A program made the position numbers and the translations under genes. From Porphyridium purpureum (lineage: Eukaryota; Rhodophyta; Bangiophyceae; Porphyridiales; Porphyridiaceae), in contig VRMN01000001.1 of assembly GCA_008690995.1 (NCBI GenBank), positions 2,418,001 to 2,482,000 on the forward strand: 64,000 nucleotides of DNA, read 5' to 3'. The notes below the pieces were generated by a model. That model was not told the origin of the DNA. It searched no databases and saw only the letters and a list, made by a program, of their open reading frames with translations. Of the stretch, positions 37,241 to 47,276 are shown piece after piece (position 1 is the stretch's first letter; each line of letters begins with the position of its first letter).

Positions 37241-40200
37241 CTACAGCCCGTATACTTGCTGGCCTCTCTGCGAGCTTCGGGCATGTCGAGGTCTGCTTGG
37301 CGTCGTGACAGACGCTGTGCGCGAGTTGAGCTGCTCCTTACTGGGGCGTGGCCCGCGAACCAGTCTCACAGGACTTGCGGTCGCCGTCGGTGCACCCGCG
37401 TCATTTGCGAAGGATCCTTCAATACTCAAGCTCGGCGAGGTTCTTCCTGACCGCAGAGTAGAAGTGTTGATGCCTGTACTTGTGCCTGTGCTGGCCGGCG
37501 GTGTTGGTACGGAACTTCCACCAGCGTGGTTCAAGGCTGCGGACATGCCATTTTCGAGGTTAGTGATATCCTCAAATGGCATCATTTGTGATGGAGACGT
37601 TTGCATCCACGAGTGTTGCCGCTGCAAGAGCCAGCCGTCGATTTGACTGGGGGCTTCTGAATCGGTGTTCTGCGGCCCGCGGCTCGTTTCGCTGAGCGGA
37701 AGCGTGCGTTGTTCAAGCCCGTGAATTTCGGACAAAAACTGCCGACGCAATTCCATGCGGTCCGACGTTTGACAGAACTCACTGGGGTATTTCCACTGCT
37801 TTCTGGCGGGCGTCCATGGCGTACCATGGCTGGTTCCCGTCCCACCACTTCGATTCTCTTGACTATCAACGCGTTGCACATCCCTCTCCACGTACACTTG
37901 CACACGATGCTTCGCGTCAGTGCATGACCGCGAAAACTTTGCGGAAAGCTCGTTGCGAACCAGCTCCTCTACCGTTGCCAGCCCAGTTCCAAACACTTCC
38001 ATCTCTGAGACCAGCTCAGTGCTTGCATTTCGCGCATGTACGCTTAATTCATCGCGTTCGCGAGTAATCGTCTCGAAACCTTCCTGCCATATTTTTGAGC
38101 CCTGCGCGGTATGCTCCGTCAGCTGCGAGAGCATTGAAGTCCCCAGCTGCGTTGCAGTGGCACTACGCACGGCAGCGGTTCCAACCAATTGCACCAAACA
38201 TGTGTCGGCGCCTTTACCTAGCCGATGCTCCGCTGTTTGCTTAATCCCGTTAAAGTGTTCCTGCATTTGCAACGCGTGCTCACGAGCATGCACAGAGTGA
38301 TTTTCCAGCTGATTCATGATGAGCTCTGTCTCATTCTCGACGAGAAGGCGCATGGCTTCGTCGTTGCTGCGCAAAACGTTGTTGACCTTTTTCAAGGCTG
38401 CCCGACCTGCGCCAACTTGCTTGCGCATGCCTGCGTTTTGCTGACTGATGGTCGCCTTCGAGTCATGAACAAACTGTGCCATTGCGGCTTGCACTGCACC
38501 CTGAACCGCTAATTGCATTTTTTCCAACTCGACTGCATGCGTCTGCTCCGTCTCCACGAGGCGCTGCTCTATGTTATCGTGCTGCAAGCTCATCTGCTCG
38601 ACTTCGCGCTTGTAAGCCGCACATGTTTCGCTGAGCAGCTGTGCATGCGCGATTTGAATCCCGTCCAACATCTGACGAATGTGCTGCACACTTTCCTCAC
38701 CCTTTGTGGACGAGCCTTTCATAAGGCTTGCGCACTGCTCCAATTGCTCTAGAACACTGCCGGTCTCTGATGACAACAGCTCTCGCAACTCGCTGACTTG
38801 TGCGCGAATTGCTTCCTGTGCCTCGGCTTCTTCTTCTGCAAAAAGCGCGACCGCGTTCGCCGCACATGTCGAACCCTTTTCGGAACATGCCCAGGCCCGC
38901 TGGTGGAACTCCTGTGTTCGAGCCACCACCCCGCAAAGCGCTTCGTCCAAACGCGCTACCAGTGCGAGCTGCCGCCGACCCGTTTCTGACGACTTGCTGC
39001 CCAGCCGCGCAAGTCCTTGGATGCAGCGTTGGCTTTCGGTCTCCATGTTTTCTTGCATGGCTTCGAGCTTGGCGGATAAGTCCTTGTGCAACGCGGCGCT
39101 TGCTTTCGCGTTCGCGGCATCTACGGTCTTGGCGTTGGCCAAGCGTTCATGCGTTACATTCAAATCGGCAACCGCTTCGCACAAGGTGTCGCGTACGCCA
39201 CATGCCTGCTCAGTAAGAGCACGTTCCGTGTCCTGGAACTGCTTCACCGCGTGCTCCGCCTCGTCACGCTCCAGCTTGGTCTGCTCAAGCCAGTGCTCGC
39301 ACGTTTCAAGTTCGGACACTTTCGCACGAAGGCGATCTTCCGTATCGACCAGCCTGGCCTGTACGCTACTCAGCAAAAGAGCCTGATGTTCACGCGTCTG
39401 CCGCTCGGCCTCCAACTTGAGTGCGGACTCTTCTACCTGCTGAGAGAGCTCCGTGATGCGCTCCCCCTGGCCTTTGTTATTGAGCATCAGCTTTTCATAA
39501 TCCTCTGGAGGAATGAAAATGCCATTCTTGCTGCGCGTGGCGTCCAGCTCGCGCTTGAGACTCGCAATCTCGTCCATGTACTCCTTGATCAGCGCTCGCT
39601 TGGTCATCATCTGGTTGACCTGCGGCCGATTCTTGATGCTCTTCGCGCGATACGCGTACTCCAGCGTGCTCCCAGTTTCTTCAACACTACTTGCACCCGG
39701 CCCAATCGTCGCAATAATGCTTGTCTTGTTTTTGCCGCCCAGCGACTCTTGTAGCAAGCGCGTGAGCTTGCTGTCTCGATAAGGCACGTGCGGGTGCTTT
39801 TCGACGAGCGCGGTAATTACGCGTCCGAGCGTCAGCAGACTCTGGTTAATGTTGCCGGCCTCTCGAGCGCGCTGGTTTTGCGCACCGCTTCGGCGCACAT
39901 CCTCGGAGCCCGCGAGGTCGACGAGGTTCAGCTTGCCAATCTTGAGCAGGTCTTCGCCGTCTGGAGTGGCTTCGCGGATATGAATGGTCACAGTGAACAC
40001 GGAATGCGACCGACTGGAGAACTTGTTCATCAGTGTCTCCGCTGTGCGCCGTTTCTGGGCCGACTTGTCCAGAACTGCAAAGATTTCCTCCTCGGTTCGA
40101 ACCGGGATTTCCTCCAGACCATGGACAAATGTACCCTTGGACGCATCGTCAAAGATACGCAGCGCGTCGGATTCACCCTCGCCACCAACAGATAGGAGGT

Positions 40201-40999
40201 CACTGAGCTGCTCGTTGTAAAGCTCAAGATGTGACACTCTGACTGTATATTCTTCGTGGTGCTCGCGCAAGTAAGAGAAAATGTGACTGATTGCGCGTGG
40301 AATGACGCCGGCGTGCTCAGATACCTTGCGGCGCTCTTCCATGGTTTGCTCCTGAAAGTCTTTTTGCCCTTCCATGGTATGCGTTTTCCCTGTGCCCGTC
40401 TGTCCGTATGCGAAGACAGTGCAATTGTACCCTTGGAGCACCTCCTCAACTATCGGCGCCGCCACATAATCGTACACCTCCTGCTGTGTGCTTTCTGGGC
40501 CAAAGACGCGATCAAATTGGTATTTTCGCTGAGACATGCCGCTGCTTCCGTTGCTCGTACCGCCTGATGTCGCCGTATTCCCGGCGAGGCTGCTTCCAGA
40601 AACGACCGAAGACGATGACAAGGTGCCATTGCGTGTGCTCACAGCCGAAGACGCCTTGCCCGAGTTGGACGCGCCTGTCAGGTGCACAGCATTTGGTGGT
40701 AAGCACGAAACTACGCACCGCTCATTGCCAGTTTTCTCCTTGCTGTTCATCGGTCGGCAGCGCAGGAAAACCTGCACGTTGACGTCCTTTGGTGGCGCGG
40801 GCGCGGCATGATGCGAAGAAGGCGCGCTCGCGTTGCTCGATCCAGCCCCGCCTCCTCCACGCAAATTGCCAGCCGCGAGATCATGACTGGGCACCATAGA
40901 TGCTGTTGACAGCCGCACGTTTCCATTCGTCCCGAGCGACCGCTCGGCGTCCATGACCTCCGTGGTTCTCGTTCGTGCTGATCCCGACCCCACCCCCAT
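37241..40999 (-). CDS. Kinesin-5 (BimC/Eg5 family) mitotic motor
   Basis: A plus-end-directed tetrameric motor that slides antiparallel spindle microtubules apart. It has 1252 residues. The N-terminal motor spans about 73-459: P-loop GQTGTGKT at 199-206, switch I SSRSH at 328-332, switch II DLAGSE at 361-366, and the neck start YRAKSIKNRP. A long coiled coil covers about 465-1040. The tail has a BimC box at about 1059-1073 (GTPWTPARKQWKYP), with the Cdk1 threonine that controls spindle binding. An insertion of roughly 35 Ser/Gly-rich residues (about 110-156) lies between the first motor strands, just before KYQFDRVFGP. It is absent from typical Eg5 and is probably a surface loop. Confidence 0.95.
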   Translation of the reverse strand: MGVGSGSARTRTTEVMDAERSLGTNGNVRLSTASMVPSHDLAAGNLRGGGGAGSSNASAPSSHHAAPAPPKDVNVQVFLRCRPMNSKEKTGNERCVVSCLPPNAVHLTGASNSGKASSAVSTRNGTLSSSSVVSGSSLAGNTATSGGTSNGSSGMSQRKYQFDRVFGPESTQQEVYDYVAAPIVEEVLQGYNCTVFAYGQTGTGKTHTMEGQKDFQEQTMEERRKVSEHAGVIPRAISHIFSYLREHHEEYTVRVSHLELYNEQLSDLLSVGGEGESDALRIFDDASKGTFVHGLEEIPVRTEEEIFAVLDKSAQKRRTAETLMNKFSSRSHSVFTVTIHIREATPDGEDLLKIGKLNLVDLAGSEDVRRSGAQNQRAREAGNINQSLLTLGRVITALVEKHPHVPYRDSKLTRLLQESLGGKNKTSIIATIGPGASSVEETGSTLEYAYRAKSIKNRPQVNQMMTKRALIKEYMDEIASLKRELDATRSKNGIFIPPEDYEKLMLNNKGQGERITELSQQVEESALKLEAERQTREHQALLLSSVQARLVDTEDRLRAKVSELETCEHWLEQTKLERDEAEHAVKQFQDTERALTEQACGVRDTLCEAVADLNVTHERLANAKTVDAANAKASAALHKDLSAKLEAMQENMETESQRCIQGLARLGSKSSETGRRQLALVARLDEALCGVVARTQEFHQRAWACSEKGSTCAANAVALFAEEEAEAQEAIRAQVSELRELLSSETGSVLEQLEQCASLMKGSSTKGEESVQHIRQMLDGIQIAHAQLLSETCAAYKREVEQMSLQHDNIEQRLVETEQTHAVELEKMQLAVQGAVQAAMAQFVHDSKATISQQNAGMRKQVGAGRAALKKVNNVLRSNDEAMRLLVENETELIMNQLENHSVHAREHALQMQEHFNGIKQTAEHRLGKGADTCLVQLVGTAAVRSATATQLGTSMLSQLTEHTAQGSKIWQEGFETITRERDELSVHARNASTELVSEMEVFGTGLATVEELVRNELSAKFSRSCTDAKHRVQVYVERDVQRVDSQENRSGGTGTSHGTPWTPARKQWKYPSEFCQTSDRMELRRQFLSEIHGLEQRTLPLSETSRGPQNTDSEAPSQIDGWLLQRQHSWMQTSPSQMMPFEDITNLENGMSAALNHAGGSSVPTPPASTGTSTGINTSTLRSGRTSPSLSIEGSFANDAGAPTATASPVRLVRGPRPSKEQLNSRTASVTTPSRPRHARSSQRGQQVYGL

Positions 41000-41440
41000 T
41001 CTTCAGCCAAGGAGGAGTGGACGGACTTCGTCGCGCGACACTATACTCGTCTGGGGAGCGGCGACCGCGCTTCGTTTCCTCGCTGCGTCGAGTGCCAGAG
41101 AAGGTGTTGATCGGTTCGTGAAAAGGTGGTAGCCTTCTTGCAACGACCCGAGGCCTACAGATTCGCAACAGGTGAGATGGACGACTTTGAAAATTTGAAA
41201 ATTTGAAAAAAAAAGGAAGACCCCTGCAAAATGACTGCGTTCTGAGACGCCAGAGTACAGTGCGGATCCTATACGGTACAGTGCAGAGGAAGAAGAGGAT
41301 CCAAGATCCACAAGCTTTTACGCGACTGACAAAACTACAACGCAACTCATAAACTGTACAACAGACATTCGGACAGCGTCGACATACCAAGCGGGCTATG
41401 AACGCTGCTCAAAAGTTGGCGGTGCCGCAAGGGATCTACG
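41000..41440. other. Kinesin promoter side / downstream of bZIP
   Basis: 441 bp. It holds a repeated A-rich element gaaaatttgaaaatttgaa at about 41190-41210 running into an A-run, probably regulatory or structural. No gene. Confidence 0.35.
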
Positions 41441-43336
41441 TCACATGTTGCGGCATCGCAACAGGGCGCAAAGCGAGCTAGGAAGCATTGAGCTGAGTCT
41501 CCTGCGAAGAAAAGTGCCCAGGAGCGTCGAGGCCGCCGAAACTTGCTCGGCAAGGCCATACATTACCATAAGAAACAGCGACGCCGGGCTCCGCGCGGCC
41601 ACATCGCTGTCTTCATTAATCCCTCCGCTTTGCTCCATCCCCTCTCTGCCTAGAAGAGGCGCAAGCGGCCGCATTTCTTTCGTTCCGAAAAGAGATGGCT
41701 CCTCGAAAGAATAGAAACGTTCAGCAACGCGCACCTTGTCCAGGATGGATGGCGTTCCATCTCCGTGACCACGCCAGTCCCCAAAATGCCATATTCTTGC
41801 CTCATCCTGTGAAATACTATCTGAGGCTGAGGCCGCACGTGCCAGCAAACCGCTTCCAGTCGTTGAGTGAACACTGTCTCTCATCATGCCGGGCAAGACC
41901 AAGGTGAACAGCAGTATCAAGATCAGCATCGGAGCGGACGCCCCGGCCATATGCAGTAAGGAATCTTCAGACGACGAGAAAGACGTGTCCATGTCCAGAA
42001 GCTTCTTGTCATCTGAAGACATGTCGACAGGAAAGAGGGCTCCAGTGCCATTGCTCCGACCGCTGCGGGTGCACGGGTCATGTACAACATCAGTAAGCAT
42101 GTTCACGGTCACATGATTGTGCCTCAAAGGCTCGTAGTCGCCCTCAGAAACGGGATTGCTTTGAACGGGACCAGTTGAACTACTTGTGCCCGAATGGGTC
42201 ACGTTTTGCAGGCTACGCATCTGTTCTTCCATGCGCCTCATTTGGTCCCGCAGTCTAACATTCTCCAGCTCGTGCTTAGACAGCGCATCCTCAAGAATTT
42301 TGGTGTAAACGCGGCGACGAATGCGGGATACATATGCAGAGTCACGGTTTTTCTGCAACCTCTGACGGTACTTGACGGACTTTGCCTGCTCGGGTGCAAG
42401 TGCGGTCAGATCAATGTCGCTCAACTTCTCGTCCTCGTCCGCACTATCATCGCCTTTTTCAAGTCGCCGCTTTTTGCTCCATACGACCTTGCGGTCATCG
42501 AGCTGGTCAATCGCGAAACGTTCTGCCTCCTGCTTTGCTGCCTCGACGGCACTGGACGACTTCGCTCCACTTCGCTGACGCTTACTCGCACTGCTCAGAG
42601 CCGCAGCTTCGGGGTCGGCGCCTTGCTGGACATGGTGATCATTGTGCACGTGCTCGGAGCCCGTCAACGACGAGCCCATCGACTTCTCGCTCGCCGCTCC
42701 GTCTCGCACGGGAGCCGCTGCCGGGGCGGCAGCCGCCGACGCGGTTCTCTCGGCAGCGGTGGCGCCCAGTGCTGACATACAACCCGTCAATGGATCATAT
42801 TTGGTCTCCTCCACAATGTCAAACCACTGCTCTATAACTTGCTCGGCCTCGTTCTCTGAAGAGCCCTTTCCGCGCGCCTGAGCAGACTGCATCGTCTGGG
42901 CGGTGGCCAGTGTTCCGTCTTGTTGCACTCGCAAAGACAGTTCAAGGCCTTCAACAGCGTCTGAGCCGTCACGCAGCACTGGTGTCGTGTCCAGAAGGCT
43001 GCTCTGGTCTACATCTAGCGCTATTCGTTTGGAAGACCCTTCAGGTAGCAGCCAGTCAGAGTTCTCGCCGCCAAAGGTTGCACCTGCGGGTTCCCCCACA
43101 CCCACACCTTGTTCCTGCGACCACCCTGTCTCGCCGAGCCATTGCGCTGCGTACGCATCCTGCTGCAATGCCTGCTGCTGAACGTCCAACAACGAGCTCG
43201 GCGTGCGGGCGTCGTCCCCGCACAGCCCAGCCTCACTTTCGGCCCCTTCGTCATCTTCCCCCTTGGCCATGCCGCTCCAGCCATCTTCCAGATCGCTCAG
43301 GTGCACTTGCACCTCGTCCAAGTACAGGCTCTCCAT
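41441..43336 (-). CDS. Membrane-anchored bZIP transcription factor (ATF6/bZIP28-like layout)
   Basis: A 631-residue protein from the ATG at 43336; the frame opens further up only with TTG. An acidic N-terminal activation-type region (1-160) and a basic, Ser-rich linker precede the bZIP at about 321-379. The basic region QKNRDSAYVSRIRRR has the invariant N-x7-R spacing (N330, R338), and leucine-zipper heptads follow. A single hydrophobic membrane segment lies at about 464-482 (APMLILILLFTLVLPG). About 150 residues follow it, with a second weakly hydrophobic helix near 586-610. Cytosolic bZIP plus one membrane span plus lumenal tail is the architecture of ATF6 and plant bZIP17/28, released by S1P/S2P under ER stress. 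Function is inferred from layout, not from sequence match of the lumenal part. Confidence 0.85.
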   Translation of the reverse strand: MESLYLDEVQVHLSDLEDGWSGMAKGEDDEGAESEAGLCGDDARTPSSLLDVQQQALQQDAYAAQWLGETGWSQEQGVGVGEPAGATFGGENSDWLLPEGSSKRIALDVDQSSLLDTTPVLRDGSDAVEGLELSLRVQQDGTLATAQTMQSAQARGKGSSENEAEQVIEQWFDIVEETKYDPLTGCMSALGATAAERTASAAAAPAAAPVRDGAASEKSMGSSLTGSEHVHNDHHVQQGADPEAAALSSASKRQRSGAKSSSAVEAAKQEAERFAIDQLDDRKVVWSKKRRLEKGDDSADEDEKLSDIDLTALAPEQAKSVKYRQRLQKNRDSAYVSRIRRRVYTKILEDALSKHELENVRLRDQMRRMEEQMRSLQNVTHSGTSSSTGPVQSNPVSEGDYEPLRHNHVTVNMLTDVVHDPCTRSGRSNGTGALFPVDMSSDDKKLLDMDTSFSSSEDSLLHMAGASAPMLILILLFTLVLPGMMRDSVHSTTGSGLLARAASASDSISQDEARIWHFGDWRGHGDGTPSILDKVRVAERFYSFEEPSLFGTKEMRPLAPLLGREGMEQSGGINEDSDVAARSPASLFLMVMYGLAEQVSAASTLLGTFLRRRLSSMLPSSLCALLRCRNM

Positions 43337-44395
43337 CCTGCTGCGCTCGACACGCGCCGCCTCCCTCAACCCGTATTCCCCAGCCGCAACAATCCCGCTC
43401 GCTCCCTGCTACTCTCCCACCCCCCGCCTGCCCTTCCTGCACGCCCTGCACGCCCCGCACCCGCACCCCGCTCTCCTCGTCCAACCCAACCCCTCTCCAA
43501 CCTTCCCGACCCTCTGTCTTGTTTCCCCTCTTCTCACCACCACCGATCGCTTTGCATCTGTCTCAAATCTCTTTCTTATTCCACGCTTTTCTCCCTTCTC
43601 GTTTCTCCTTTCTCCTTCGCCTCTTCCGTTCAATCAAGTCTAGTTGTCAGGTTGTCCTTTCTCCGATTCGTCTTGCTACACACACAAACACAAACACAAA
43701 CACCCCCACTCTAGTTCCACACAAAAAACCCACACTTCATGCACCGAATCAACGCTTCAGCCGCTGCTGCTGCTGAAACCCCACCAAGATTCAATCACAG
43801 ATCCGTGCCAATTTCGTTGACGCCGCCTCGCTCACACATGTTGTGGTGCTTCTTCACGACTGCCGCATGCGTGCGGCGTGAGTGCGAAGGGGCGTTTGTT
43901 TTGTTTGTTTTCGTTGCACTTGGACAACAAACACAGAAACTGTACACAGCGTGTACATGTGGCGGCGGCTCACAACAGGCGTGCATAGAAAAAGGGCTCG
44001 CTTTGCTAGGGAGCGGTGGAACGCGCGCCTACATGGAACGCCCGGATGTATTTTTAGGCATGCTGGGCGTGGCGCGCGCTGTACCGCATGGAAGCGTCTC
44101 GAACACTGGGAAGACGGTTGGGACGTTGAGGTCGTCAAGGCAAAGAGGGAAGGAGGCGCAAGGCGGGGGAACGTCGGTTGTTGCTGTGGACACGGACGTC
44201 ACGACACGGCGTGGCACGCTTGGGGTGGCGTTCGGTGGTGCGCAGAGTGCAGATGTGTAGGGCAGGCGCGGTGGATTGAGCGGTCCGAGCTGCACACAGA
44301 GACTGTGTGTTTTACTGTTCAATGCGCGCGCGCGTTTTGGGAATGCAGGATGAGCGAGGTATGCCGCGTGCGCAAGTAATGTGTTCTCGTTGTCA
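43337..44395. promoter_or_regulatory. Divergent spacer between bZIP and CBM48 genes
   Basis: About 1.06 kb. The bZIP side (43380-43700) is strongly C/T-rich, with a run of acacaa units at about 43679-43703. Two overlapping plus-strand frames (43739-44260 and 43882-44379) are open, but they have no domain and occupy the same DNA, so neither is called. Confidence 0.35.
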
Positions 44396-44920
44396 ATGAG
44401 TCAGTCGCCTCGTGAGAGTACCGACGCGCGGCTGCTTGCTGAACGAGTGGGGCGGCGCGCGCTGAATGCGACGCTGAAACCCAGGTTGCACAGGCCGAGC
44501 GTGGCGCCGCCACGACCGCGCGCAGATGCTGCTCTTTGCCTCGGTGACTGGGTACAGGCCGTGCGGCGCGCTCCGCATCAGCCATGGGTATCAGATCGCG
44601 AATGCGAGCCCGATCCCGAGCATGTGCCCGATTGCGCGGACGGCTCGCTCTGCGTACGATTCGTTTGGCATGGAGGGGCCAAAGTCGAATTGCTCGGCTC
44701 ATTTACGCAGTGGGCCACGGTGCTCGCGCTAGCGCCACGGGCTGAGAGCCAGCAGGCAAATGAAGAGACTCTTCATGAGATTGTGTTGGATCTTCCGGTC
44801 GGGAAACACCAATACATGTATCGCGTGGACGGCGCGTGGCGCTGCGATGCCTCCCGGTGCCTCGAGCGACTGTCGCGCAGCGGCGAAGAACTCCTCGTGA
44901 ATGTTGTCTGGGTCGAATAA
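44396..44920 (+). CDS. Stand-alone CBM48 (AMPK-beta-type glycogen-binding) protein
   Basis: A 174-residue protein from the ATG at 44396. The first 80 residues are basic and featureless. Residues 85-174 form a CBM48 carbohydrate-binding module. The features are VRFVWHGGAKVELLGSFTQW, a spacer, HEIVLDLPVGKHQYMYRVDG with the YMYRVDG strand, and the end strand ELLVNVVWVE. AMPK beta subunits carry this module followed by an ASC domain that binds the alpha/gamma subunits; the ASC domain is absent here. A starch- or glycogen-binding adaptor (as in plant PTST or animal glycogen-targeting factors) fits better than an AMPK subunit. In a red alga the ligand would be cytosolic floridean starch. Confidence 0.85.
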   Translation: MSQSPRESTDARLLAERVGRRALNATLKPRLHRPSVAPPRPRADAALCLGDWVQAVRRAPHQPWVSDRECEPDPEHVPDCADGSLCVRFVWHGGAKVELLGSFTQWATVLALAPRAESQQANEETLHEIVLDLPVGKHQYMYRVDGAWRCDASRCLERLSRSGEELLVNVVWVE

Positions 44921-45604
44921 CGCGCGCGCGGCGGGGAGTGAAAGACGCGTCATCGTGCAATCATCCGCCGTCCGTCCTTAAACAGCGCAGACGCAGATGC
45001 GGAGTAGTATACCTGGTGAACACCCATTGTTGCACCCGCGCGTCGCATGCCCACCAGCCATCGCGCGAGCAAATCATGGATCATGTCTTGCGAAAACATA
45101 CCACAGCCAACCTGTAAATCATTGCACTGAATCAAGCCTCTGCGAGCAGAACGTTCGCGCTGCCAGACACTGACCTTATCGTAGAAAAATCCCCCCGCAG
45201 AGCAAAGAACTTTGGCCTTCTATGACCTGCGGGTGTTCAGTGCTCTCAGAAACTGCGAGGTACCCGTCCCACGCGGGTTGGGTGTGCCGAGGCGCGCTGT
45301 TGTTGTCGCACTCCTTTGCGCGCACCTGTTCACTTCGGGTGGAGCTCTTCCGCGCGCGCGTGTATCGTTGGAGGGCTACACTAAGAAGGTGTCCCCGCGC
45401 GGACGTGTGGACGCGGGAGACGGCAGCGCCGGGACTCGCGGTTGTTTGCGCGCTCGGCAACGTGTTCGGTTGGTTGTGAGCGCCGGCGAGTGAGTCGGGT
45501 CCTGCAAAAAACATCCGCCGCTGCACCCTCCGCTTTCTTGGTAGCGTCCTGTCTTGCCAGTCATCGCTCAACGGCCGAAAGCTAGGCGAATAGAGGCTGC
45601 GGCA
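44921..45604. other. Intergenic region, no supported gene
   Basis: About 680 bp. High GC keeps several frames open on both strands (for example 45176-45982 - and 45212-45493 +), but none has a domain. Confidence 0.35.
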
Positions 45605-46846
45605 ATGGATACTTGCACTCCGAGTCAGGATGGCGGGAATGTGGGCTTGGCATTCGGGCTGGTGACGGCGGCTGGACTTTCGACGTCGATCGGAGCAGCG
45701 CTGGCCTTTCTCGCACCCAAAAAGGCGGCAAGTGCGCGCAAGTGGCTCGCCGCCTCGCTCGCCACCGCGGCGGGCGTCATGACATACGTGTCCTTTGTTG
45801 AGATCTTTTCGACAAAGGCGGTCGACTCGTTCGCGGCTTGCGTAGATAATTTCGGACTCGCCTACTTGTATGCAACGCTGTGCTTTTTCGGCGGGGTAAT
45901 TATCACTTACCTTCTGGACCTTTTCCTCCATTGGTTCGAACACAATGCTCCCCACTGGAAGTGTTTTGCGCGCCGCAGCCACCGCAGCGAGAATGAATCA
46001 TCCGAACGCGTGGCCGACCCATCCCAACTGGGTGAGAACATGGACGACGTGGGAACGGATGGTAGCGTGAAAGCGACCGACGGTGTGGATAGCCCGACTC
46101 GTGCACTTGAGAACAGCTCCTCGTCGACGCCGCCGGGATTGGACGGCGTGGTGCCGGACGACGTGATCGAGGACGCTTCGGGTTCTCGTGATGTGCTGCC
46201 CATCGTCAGTGCTCCAATCGCACAGGTGGCCGCTCTGGCCGAAGCTGGTAGCTACTCGGGGGACATCGAACCCGCGTCAGAAAATCCACGGGCCGAGTCG
46301 AGTACGTCGCGCGATCTCCATATCACCGAAGAGCTCGCACACGATGCGAACTTCATTTTGGAGCTGCAGAACGAAGGGAAAACTGCAAAGGATCTTGCGC
46401 GCATGGGCATGTTTGCCGGGGTGGCGCTTGCGTTTCACAACTTTCCCGAAGGATTGGCAACCTTTGTTGCTGTTTTGTCAGACAGCTCAGTGGGCGTTTC
46501 TGTCGCGATTGCGATTGCTATCCACAACATTCCCGAGGGGCTTTGCGTTGCGATGCCTATCTTTTACGCCACAGGCTCGCGCTGGAAGGCTTTCTTTTGG
46601 GCCACCATGAGTGGGCTGACTGAGCTTGTGGGTGCACTGCTTGGTTGGCTTGTGCTCAAGAATGTTCTTTCGCAGGTCGTGTATGGCATCTTGTTTGGAC
46701 TGGTGGCAGGCATGATGGTGTATGTTTCGCTCAAAGAGCTGCTGCCAACGGCTCATAAGTATGATGTAGACGACAGGCTGACCAGTGCATGCTTTTTTGC
46801 TGGCGCTGGCGTGATTGCTCTCTCACTGGTGCTTTTCCAGCTCTGA
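45605..46846 (+). CDS. ZIP-family metal transporter (ZupT/ZIP11-like)
   Basis: Moves Zn2+ or Fe2+ into the cytosol. It has 413 residues from the ATG at 45605. Three membrane segments lie at about 11-36, 46-68 and 85-108. A long hydrophilic loop follows (about 115-262), rich in Ser, Asp and Glu and without the usual His cluster. Five more segments follow from about 267. The metal-site helices carry HNFPEG (278-283) and HNIPEG (307-312), both intact, and TM6 has SGLTELVGALLGW. The family is broad in bacteria, plants and animals. No leader beyond the first helix is visible, so plasma-membrane or endomembrane location cannot be decided. Confidence 0.92.
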   Translation: MDTCTPSQDGGNVGLAFGLVTAAGLSTSIGAALAFLAPKKAASARKWLAASLATAAGVMTYVSFVEIFSTKAVDSFAACVDNFGLAYLYATLCFFGGVIITYLLDLFLHWFEHNAPHWKCFARRSHRSENESSERVADPSQLGENMDDVGTDGSVKATDGVDSPTRALENSSSSTPPGLDGVVPDDVIEDASGSRDVLPIVSAPIAQVAALAEAGSYSGDIEPASENPRAESSTSRDLHITEELAHDANFILELQNEGKTAKDLARMGMFAGVALAFHNFPEGLATFVAVLSDSSVGVSVAIAIAIHNIPEGLCVAMPIFYATGSRWKAFFWATMSGLTELVGALLGWLVLKNVLSQVVYGILFGLVAGMMVYVSLKELLPTAHKYDVDDRLTSACFFAGAGVIALSLVLFQL

Positions 46847-47276
46847 GGCGAGTATGGCGGCTCGGAGCACGCAGCTCCAACCAGCTTTCAATCAGCTTTA
46901 CAAAACTCGCGCGATTGTGAGCCTTTTTCTTGCATCGACGGTACCGTGATTGAAGCCCATGACTCCGTTTCGACGAGGGTCTCACGGATTATCTCCAGTG
47001 GTGCTTTTCGGGGTGCGGTCTGGGTCGTTTCAGTACGATTCGCATCAAGCGCTGCCTGCGTGAGCTGGTCATTACACCACTAGGTGATCATTGCGCTTTC
47101 TTGCAGGATGCCAGAGCCGGCGAAAACCGAATGGACCCTTTTCTCGCTTCCATGTGTGTTTCGTGGGCCTCCGACAGGAGCAAGGAGAGACTGAATAGAT
47201 ACTGTGATAAAATTGTTTGTATTTGTCAGGGACGCAGTAGTATTTCCGTCGTGGAAGTTGATAGGCCAAGAGCGGC
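46847..47276. other. Intergenic region before MsrB
   Basis: 430 bp; no repeat, TATA box or coding frame recognised. Confidence 0.3.

Noticed and set aside
43739-44379. Two overlapping plus-strand frames of 165-173 codons
   Set aside because: They occupy the same DNA in different registers, show no domain, and lie in a GC-rich spacer where stops are rare.
45176-45982. 268-codon minus-strand frame
   Set aside because: Partly antisense to the ZIP transporter; no recognisable domain.
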